A stretch of 54,731 bases of DNA. It comes from Phycisphaerales bacterium (GTDB lineage Bacteria; Planctomycetota; Phycisphaerae; UBA1845). The stretch's first letter is position 1; each line of letters opens with the position of its first letter. The notes beneath the pieces were generated by a model. It was not told the origin of the DNA. It did no database searches and was given only the letters and a program-made list of their open reading frames with translations. The stretch spans positions 1 through 54,731 of the forward strand of contig QZJT01000102.1 of NCBI GenBank assembly GCA_003597935.1, in the 5' to 3' direction. This document shows positions 50,801 to 54,731 of this stretch, one piece after another. A program made the translations under genes and the position numbers.

Positions 50801-51491
50801 GCTTGAACGACCGGTCCTGCCGGTCGAACAGCCACGCGTTGAAGCGGTCGGCGCCGCGGTAGTGGCGGCGCGTCCACCCCACCCCGCCGCGGGTGAAGGC
50901 GACGTAGCGGCCGTCGTGGCTGACCCTGGCGTCATGGCCGAAGGCGTCATGGACGCGGCGGATGTCGCCGCCATCGACCGGGACCATGAACGGCCGCGGC
51001 GATCGGTAGAGATCTCCTTCCAGCGTGGAAGAAAAAGTGATGACCTCGTTTCCTTCCTCGTCCAGTCCGAAGCCGTCCAGCGAGCAGGCGACGTCCACGT
51101 CGGTCACCTGCCGCACGTCGGTCCCGTCGGCCCGCATGGTGTAGATGTTTTGGTAGCCGTTGCGGTCGGACTCGAACGCGATCCGGCTTCCGTCCCAGCT
51201 CCAAGCCGAGCGCAGATCATCCTGTGGGTGCGTTGTCAGCCGCACCGCCTGCCCGCCGCGCGAGGACACCTTCCACAGGTCGCCGCGCCACGTGAACACC
51301 ACCCACTGGGCATTCGGGCTGATGGCGGGATAGCGGGGCAGATCGACGTTGTTCTCGCGCGGGCGGGAGGCCTCCCCGTCCGGCGCCACCGTCGGGGTGG
51401 GGGCGGTGGAGATCGTCCCGGTCGTTCCCAGCGGGCCGCAACCGGCCGCGACGGTCAACAGAGTCACCCAGAAAACGGTCATGCGGGTCAT
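47820..51491 (-). CDS. Tricorn-like S41 peptidase lipoprotein with two charged inserts
   Basis: 1223 residues. Lipobox TVAAGC (Cys18). The N-terminal two thirds form PD40/WD40-type propellers (LPRYPAISPNAQWVVFTWRG, SWDGSRIAFESDRNGYQNIY, WSPDSRHVAYEQSNMNFNAD). A PDZ domain lies at about 915-1005 (VIRHGPADVGSMALKPGDVV) and an S41 domain at about 1015-1210: GRIGYIHIQGMSQPS, LIIDVRNNGGGWTTD, and NEKSFSNAEI with the likely nucleophile Ser1131. This is the Tricorn plan, a peptide-trimming protease. The residue after the Ser is Asn where archaeal Tricorn has Asp. Two Lys/Glu-rich inserts (about 417-500 and 654-740) are unusual. A TPR protein gene follows with a one-base overlap. Confidence 0.9.
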   Translation of the reverse strand: MTRMTVFWVTLLTVAAGCGPLGTTGTISTAPTPTVAPDGEASRPRENNVDLPRYPAISPNAQWVVFTWRGDLWKVSSRGGQAVRLTTHPQDDLRSAWSWDGSRIAFESDRNGYQNIYTMRADGTDVRQVTDVDVACSLDGFGLDEEGNEVITFSSTLEGDLYRSPRPFMVPVDGGDIRRVHDAFGHDARVSHDGRYVAFTRGGVGWTRRHYRGADRFNAWLFDRQDRSFKQLTTWEGNDGRATWVGDGLIFMSDRQDGVVNLYRMGIERGDRNAARLTHFTEDGVTAFDVSGDGTTVVLTVWDTLYRLDLTQRDPQPEPLKISASEDESDNYEIKSINRSVSEAALSPDGKVMAFAAYGDVYVRNIEEKSPTVRVTRDAWRAQDIAWSPDGLKLYFVDDGDGTLSIHAATVQLTRSEIKEEFEKATRPSKEEEAGEGADEKDEKDAEAKEDEKKNGEGETGKEADAASGQESKKEDETKDEKKEEDKAKSKEEELPKELRPQRWHDAVKFNVEAVVKSEHHDRQPSPSPDGKMLAFRRGRGDLMVLDLEAGTTRALATGWDTGLNWRWSPDSRHVAYEQSNMNFNADIWIVPVDGSAPAINVTRHPDNDGNPRWSADGKILSFVSERVNEEFDVWMVYLDRDMEAMTPKELDKYYKDAEEAAKKRKPLPVKKPEKETEDAGAADGKAAKPDGAAEEKPDGDQKPAEEGKDADEEAKAEGEDEEKEDKEKEDKEPPFTMEDLQDAYLRLRRVTSWNGSEGNNEITPGGDRYIFTGSYGESGLYSIKWDGEDRKNLTGVASVQHVSLTGDKVVFVSGGRAGTVPPAGGKVEYVDLTDSIRIDLQAQSSQKFLDAARTLGEQFYHPTLKDLDWDALTRKYHALARNARRADEFNYVAAYFLGELSGSHLGIRAPDAASPNRQAMGRLGTIHHRVDGGFQVTKVIRHGPADVGSMALKPGDVVTAVNLEPFGPTDTVESRLRGRVNEETIVTIRRTLEGGEEAELNVLVTPTSFAADRQLKYEDWRLATAEKVAEWSDGRIGYIHIQGMSQPSLDVFERDLYAAASDKQGLIIDVRNNGGGWTTDRLLSSIMVQPHAYTVPRGAEHTPGFYPQDRLFIQRYALPINLLCNEKSFSNAEIISHAFKTLKRGTLVGQETHGSVISTGGTALIDGTFVRLPFRGWYLLDGTDMENHGARPHLIVDQTPEAESRDEDEQLRAAVEDLLRRL

Positions 51492-51598
51492 GTCGTCCTT
51501 CCTGTTTCGGAGGGTTGCTGATGAACTGCGGGAGAAACCGTCGGTTCCGCGCCAACCGCGTCGTCGATCCTAAAGGCGTCGTCGGGTGCGGGCAAGCG

Positions 51599-52438
51599 CT
51601 ACTGCGGCCGGGGCGGGGAGCCGAACCAACGCGCGTACAGCTCCGGCCGGCGATCGCGGTAGAACAGCCGCCGGGCCGTCGACGTGGCACACCGCGCGAG
51701 GTCGCAGTCCGCAAACAGGATCGCCTCTCGTCCGCGCGGCGCCTGCGCGACGATCTGACCTTCCGGATCGACGACGAACGATTCTCCGGCAAAGTCGAGC
51801 GTGTCTTCCTTCCCGACGCGATTGCACAGGGCGGCGAAGTAGCCGTTCTGGAAGGCCGCCGTGCGCACTTCCGCTTCATACAGCCCCTCCGGCCATTCGC
51901 CGACCGTGCCAGCCTGGGGAATCACGACGAGCTGCGCCCCCGCCAGCCCCAGCGCCCGCATATACTCCGGGAAATGGCGGTCGTAACAGATCGCCACCCC
52001 CACCCGCCCGACGGCGGTGTCGTACACCGGCGCGGCGGTGTCCCCCGGATGGTAGTAATCGCGCTCGTGAAACCCGGCGAAGTCCGTGATATGGATCATG
52101 CGGGTGACGCCCAGCAGGCGCCCGTCGGCGTCGAAGACGGGCGAGCTGTCGAAGCGCCGGCCGTCTCCGGCATCCTCGTACATGTTGAACACCGTCACCA
52201 GCCGATAGGCGGCCGCCGCCTCGGCGATGCGCTGCGACGTCGGACCGGGGATCGGCTCGGCCGGCGGCCCCGCCCGCCCGTCCGCCCGGTATTGCGGGAA
52301 GAAGCGGGACAGGGCCAATTCCGCGAACGCCACCAGTTGGGCGCCGCCCGCGCCCGCCTGGGCCATCAGTTCCACCGCTCGATCGAGGTTCGCCGACGGC
52401 GGTCCGTCAGGGCACATCTGGATGAGCGCAATACGCAT
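51599..52438 (-). CDS. Carbon-nitrogen hydrolase (nitrilase superfamily) lacking the usual Lys
   Basis: 279 residues. Nitrilase-superfamily enzymes hydrolyse amides or nitriles with a Glu-Lys-Cys triad. Glu40 (VAFAELALSRFFP) and Cys151 (GVAICYDRHFPEYM) are present, but the segment normally RKxHI reads TRMIHITDFAGFHERDYY, putting Met114 where the catalytic Lys should be. Other features (GESFVVDPEGQIVA) resemble N-carbamoylputrescine amidase and beta-ureidopropionase. It may be a distinct clade using another residue, or inactive. Divergent from the HTH/receiver gene. Confidence 0.88.
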   Translation of the reverse strand: MRIALIQMCPDGPPSANLDRAVELMAQAGAGGAQLVAFAELALSRFFPQYRADGRAGPPAEPIPGPTSQRIAEAAAAYRLVTVFNMYEDAGDGRRFDSSPVFDADGRLLGVTRMIHITDFAGFHERDYYHPGDTAAPVYDTAVGRVGVAICYDRHFPEYMRALGLAGAQLVVIPQAGTVGEWPEGLYEAEVRTAAFQNGYFAALCNRVGKEDTLDFAGESFVVDPEGQIVAQAPRGREAILFADCDLARCATSTARRLFYRDRRPELYARWFGSPPRPQ

Positions 52439-52567
52439 GGTTCGCTCCCGGTCAGGAATGGCCCCCAGGTTATCCGGAATAGCCTCCGAAGTTGAGCCGC
52501 CCCGGGGCGCGATAAACCACGCTGCCTGGCGTCGGCTGCGGCCGTGGGAAATGTTCCGGTCACCACG

Positions 52568-52584
52568 GTTGTCCGCTTGACAAC
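52568..52584. promoter_or_regulatory. Inverted repeat upstream of the HTH regulator
   Basis: GTTGTC-CGCTT-GACAAC, perfect six-base arms, 88 bases before the ATG of the HTH/receiver gene and in the divergent region with the hydrolase gene. A likely operator; the binding protein is unknown. Confidence 0.45.
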
Positions 52585-52671
52585 GGTCGTGCAAAGCGGC
52601 CCGGTTGTAACGCCGATACGTCACCCAGGGCCTGGCGTCGCCGTGCCGACGGCCCGAACCGGATTCGGCCC

Positions 52672-53241
52672 ATGGGGTTGACGAGAGACGTCCTGACCAC
52701 TGGCGACGTGGCGCGGATCTGCAAGGTGGCGCCCCGTACCGTCGCCAAGTGGTTCGACCGCGGCGACCTGCGCGGCTACCGGATCCCCGGCAGCAAGGAC
52801 CGGCGCATCCCCAAGGCACAGCTCATCCGGTTCATGCGGGCGAACAACATGCCCCTGGACGAGATCGAGACCGGGCAGACGCGGGTCCTGCTGGTCGACC
52901 CGGACGCCGCCTGGCTGCGCGACGTTCGGGTGCAGTTCCCTGACGACGAGCAGTACGAAGTCCTGACCGCCGGCGGCGCTTTCGAGGCGGGGTGTCTGGT
53001 CGCCGCCCGCCGGCCGCACGTGGTCGTGCTCAACGTCGACGCGGCCGGCATCGACCCGGACGAACTCGGGCGGTTGTCGCGCACAAGCAAGGAACTCGAC
53101 CAGGTCCGCCTGATCGCCGTCAGCGAGCGCATGTCCGACGCGTCCGTCGAACGCCTCCGTCAGTTGGGCTTTGCAGGATGGCTGAAGAAGCCCTTTTCGA
53201 GCGCGGACCTCGTGCGCAGCATCGAGTCCAGCCTCAGTTGA
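52672..53241 (+). CDS. HTH (MerR/BldC-type) regulator with degenerate receiver domain
   Basis: 189 residues. Residues 8-58 are an excisionase/BldC-like winged HTH: LTTGDVARICKVAPRTVAKW, FDRGDLRGYRIPGSKDRRIP. Residues 70-189 fold like a response-regulator receiver: RVLLVDPDAAWLRDVRV supplies the acidic pair (Asp76, Asp78), LIAVSERM the Ser/Thr switch (Ser151) and WLKKPFSSADL the Lys-Pro (Lys173). The phosphorylatable Asp of the third strand is Asn121 (HVVVLNVDAAGID). The receiver is therefore probably not phosphorylated in the normal way and may dimerise constitutively. DNA-binding domain first and receiver last is the reverse of most response regulators. Confidence 0.85.
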   Translation: MGLTRDVLTTGDVARICKVAPRTVAKWFDRGDLRGYRIPGSKDRRIPKAQLIRFMRANNMPLDEIETGQTRVLLVDPDAAWLRDVRVQFPDDEQYEVLTAGGAFEAGCLVAARRPHVVVLNVDAAGIDPDELGRLSRTSKELDQVRLIAVSERMSDASVERLRQLGFAGWLKKPFSSADLVRSIESSLS

Positions 53242-53290
53242 GCAGGGCAGCATCCACGTCACCGTGCGCGATCATGCGCCACCGGCAAGC

Positions 53291-53334
53291 CGTGGGCGTA
53301 CCTTGTTGACAATTCTCAACATTTGAAGCCCACG
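53291..53334. promoter_or_regulatory. Nested inverted repeats after the HTH gene
   Basis: Outer arms CGTGGGC (53291-53297) and GCCCACG (53328-53334) enclose a near-symmetrical TGTTGA-CAATTC-TCAACA (53304-53321). It could be an RNA hairpin 50 bases past the HTH stop, or an operator with a TTGACA (-35-like) inside. It is not followed by a T-run. Confidence 0.5.
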
Positions 53335-53534
53335 CGGAATCCGGGCCATCGACGCGGCTACGAATCGCGCACAGTGACATAGGCCGTGCCATCGTGCCGC
53401 GAGCAGTGCCACTCTGACGCTGACAGCGCGCGTGGGCGGATAGCGGGTGCGAAGCGACAGAGGGCATTAGTCTCTGACGGCGCCAGTTCTCGCCGTTTTG
53501 CGCGCATGTTCTGAGCGGGCGGAGATCGCCGCAG

Positions 53535-53690
53535 GGAATGAGGGAGTCAGGGAGCCAGGGAGTGAGGGACTCAGGGAAGAGAAGAGCCAGAATCTCGATC
53601 CTCTTTCTTCCCTCACTCCCTTACTCCCGCTTCCCTCACTCCCTTCCAAGGCTCTGGTTGCGGCCGAAGGCTGCCTTGGGAGATTCCGGG
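53535..53690 (-). repeat. Foldback low-complexity element, copy 2 (inverted)
   Basis: The same element as 3041-3205 in the opposite orientation, with the octamer arms and the distal TGCGGCCGAAGGCTGCC block near 53657-53675. The 64-base core 53557-53620 matches 3115-3178 at 59 positions after reverse complementing. Confidence 0.85.
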
Positions 53691-53796
53691 TATGGGGAGG
53701 GCGCGGGCATGGGGAGATCGCGGGCCCGGGGAGATGGTGGGCGTGGGGAAGATTACGGATTCTGCGGCCCGCCGATAAAAAAAAGTCGGCGCCCGC

Positions 53797-53825
53797 TTGA
53801 CCCGGCATTTGGCGGGTCGTATTAT
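53797..53825 (+). promoter_or_regulatory. Strong promoter with UP-like A-tract
   Basis: TTGACC (53797-53802), a 17-base spacer, TATTAT (53820-53825). Eight A residues at 53777-53784 lie where an UP element would bind the alpha subunit. The spacer contains an inverted repeat GACCCG...CGGGTC (53799-53818). It is the best promoter seen in the window. Confidence 0.65.
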
Positions 53826-53831
53826 CCTAAA

Positions 53832-54020
53832 GTAGGGCCGGCTGGGTTGGCGGGCTCACGGGCTTGACCCAACCCGGGGGACTGTAACGCAGGCGTACGG
53901 CAGGACGCTTTGGCGTCCGCGCCGTGGCGAGTGAGGTGCGTTATGGTCGGCGCTGTGCGGCAAGTGCTGGTCGGTCCGCCGCGGGGAGGCTTCATGCCCC
54001 CCGGACCTTGCGGCTCCCTA
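53832..54020 (+). ncRNA. Candidate structured RNA of about 190 nt, no known family
   Basis: The stretch starts at the predicted transcript start of the promoter at 53797. Its ends can pair: TAGGGCCG (53833-53840) with CGG-CT-CCCTA (54011-54020). Internal stems are CTGGGTTGG/CCAACCCGG (53842-53850 with 53869-53877), ACGGC-A-GGACGC-TTTG-GCGTCC-GC-GCCGT (53897-53925) and GGTCCG/CGGACC (53973-53978 with 54002-54007). It has no convincing ORF, and I do not see tmRNA, RNase P or SRP signatures. Length and closed ends are compatible with a 6S-like RNA, but this is only a thought. It could also be a long leader of the gene at 54463. There is no U-tract terminator at 54020. Confidence 0.35.
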
Positions 54021-54136
54021 GCCATCAGCCATCAGCCATCAGCCATCAGCCATCAGCCATCAGCCATCAGCTATCAGCCTTCGGCCTTCCGACCTTCGAC
54101 CTCAGAACTTCAACCTTCCAACCATCAACCCTTCGC
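54021..54136 (+). repeat. GCCATCA heptamer array decaying into a degenerate seven-base pattern
   Basis: Six or seven perfect GCCATCA units (54021-54068) are followed by variants with the same seven-base step (GCCTTCG, GCCTTCC, GACCTTC, GACCTCA, GAACTTC, AACCTTC, CAACCAT, CAACCCT). The 54137-54462 remainder has no recognisable feature. Confidence 0.85.
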
Positions 54137-54462
54137 CGTGCGGAGAATGCGGTTGGTGCAGGGCACACAGGGTACGTAGTCTGCGCGGTTTGCGCAGTTT
54201 CTCGACTTTCAGCGTCCGGATGGGAAGACAGGTGGTCTGACAAGTGGATCCGCGGCCCGCCCGGCTGAAGTGGCGCCCTCAACGTGATGCCGCCTGGCGG
54301 GGTGATGCCGCCTGGCCAAGCGCCCGTCGCGGCATCGGTCAAGGAACAACCCGGACGGGGGCGAACCCCCGCCCGAGTGCAACATTCGGCATCCCGCGTC
54401 AATCCGTTACAACCGGCGCGGGAGACCAGTCAACGTACACTCATTGTAAGTGAGGATCAGAC

Positions 54463-54731
54463 ATGAAGTCAAGCAATATCCGGCGCGCCGTGCGGGCGCT
54501 GCTTCTGGCGCTGCTGCCCTGCTACGCGGCCGCGGCCCTCGCGGGGACGGTGTTCCACTGGCGCGGGGCGGGCGAGAGCGGGAGCGTCGCCAACGTCGCC
54601 AACTGGACCGCCCGCGATCCGCAGCGGGACTTCCCCGGCCACGGGGCGACCGACGACCGGGTGGTCATCGCGGACGACTCGCTGCGGCGGCAGGTGCTGG
54701 TCGATGGCGGCACCCTGACGGTCGGTTCGCT
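54463..54731 (+). CDS. Start of a secreted beta-rich protein, cut by the window edge
   Basis: ATG 54463 with GTGAGGATCAG upstream; 89 codons to the window end without a stop. Signal peptide RAVRALLLALLPCYAAAALA, then GTVFHWRGAGESGSVANVAN and WTARDPQRDFPGHGATDDRV. The W-x-G-x-G...ANW pattern followed by VVIADDSLRRQ resembles the first strands of autotransporter- or parallel-beta-helix-type surface proteins found in planctomycetes. Size and tail are unknown. Confidence 0.7.
   Translation, partial: MKSSNIRRAVRALLLALLPCYAAAALAGTVFHWRGAGESGSVANVANWTARDPQRDFPGHGATDDRVVIADDSLRRQVLVDGGTLTVGS

Larger units (their letters stand above)
53242..54462. other. 1.2 kb without a recognisable gene, rich in structured elements
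   Basis: In order: nested hairpin at 53291-53334, foldback repeat at 53535-53690, A-tract hairpin CGCCGA-TAAAAAAAAG-TCGGCG at 53770-53791, strong promoter at 53797-53825, a foldable stretch at 53832-54020 and a heptamer array at 54021-54136. Open frames here look like chance. Confidence 0.6.

Noticed and set aside
49086-51521. Long plus-strand open frame of about 810 codons
   Set aside because: Antisense to the Tricorn-like protease, which has clear propeller, PDZ and S41 motifs; high GC makes long antisense frames common.
53770-53791. Intrinsic terminator (hairpin with A/T-run)
   Set aside because: The eight A residues are in the hairpin loop rather than after the stem, and their position upstream of the -35 fits an UP element better.
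53832-54020. tmRNA, RNase P RNA or SRP RNA
   Set aside because: None of their conserved sequences (tag ORF and tRNA-like end, P4 helix sequences, GNAR/GGAA SRP loop) were found.
53910-54179. Short open frames across the heptamer array
   Set aside because: They only translate the GCCATCA repeat and have no ribosome site.

Overview
The window is high-GC bacterial DNA that looks like a planctomycete, probably Phycisphaerae-like. Family-level evidence: an ECF sigma factor next to a Ser/Thr kinase with TPRs; secreted proteins ending in DxDxDGDVDxxD dockerin-like repeats; Cys4 ribbons of the [15 protein letters not shown]...CPECG type; large lipoprotein Tricorn-like proteases; and many small dispersed palindromes and heptamer or octamer repeats between genes. 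The species cannot be named from sequence alone.

Layout. 0-2.6 kb: ECF sigma factor, overlapping membrane anti-sigma factor and a secreted STN-like protein. 2.6-6.8 kb: cupin, ndk, PIN-type toxin-antitoxin pair, a 22-residue hydrophobic micro-ORF leading a PGPGW membrane protein, and rsfS. 7-12.3 kb: AlbA/Schlafen-type regulator coupled to a Cys4 membrane protein, then a secreted dockerin-like protein and a five-haem cytochrome with the same kind of C-terminus. 12.4-16.7 kb: acetyltransferase, glycosyltransferase, Gfo/Idh dehydrogenase and PLP aminotransferase, matching the WbpD/B/E logic for diacetamido-uronic acid sugars. 16.7-23.8 kb: unknown secreted protein, small lipoprotein, YjbQ, ECF sigma factor convergent with a kinase-TPR protein, and an MDR oxidoreductase. 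24-31 kb: IS110 remnant, three exported proteins sharing a four-Cys C-terminal domain, a membrane protein and a B12-domain protein.

31-38 kb: tRNA-Glu(CTC), a lipoprotein, and the glycogen genes (GT4 synthase-like, glgX, glgB). 38-43 kb, minus strand: hldE, gmhA, a sugar epimerase and a duplicated pair of Cys4 membrane proteins, i.e. most of an ADP-heptose pathway. 43-52.4 kb: a prenyltransferase-fold secreted protein, a Pro/Ala-rich protein, an overlapping Tricorn-like protease and TPR protein, and a nitrilase-family hydrolase lacking the usual Lys. 52.6 kb to the end: HTH plus pseudo-receiver regulator, then 1.2 kb without a recognisable gene, then the start of a secreted protein cut by the window edge.

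The most unusual material is non-coding. (1) A foldback element at 3.1 kb and 53.6 kb (inverted orientation) has a 64-nt core identical at 59 positions. (2) Heptamer-period repeats lie at gene borders and in one case run into a reading frame. (3) A 31-nt unit occurs as a triplet at 15.3 kb and singly at 41.2 kb. (4) A strong promoter with an upstream A-tract at 53.8 kb precedes about 190 nt that can fold with paired ends and several hairpins but has no convincing ORF, making it the best candidate for an undescribed RNA. (5) The shared four-Cys C-terminal domain is the best candidate for an undescribed protein module. No CRISPR array, prophage or complete transposon was seen.
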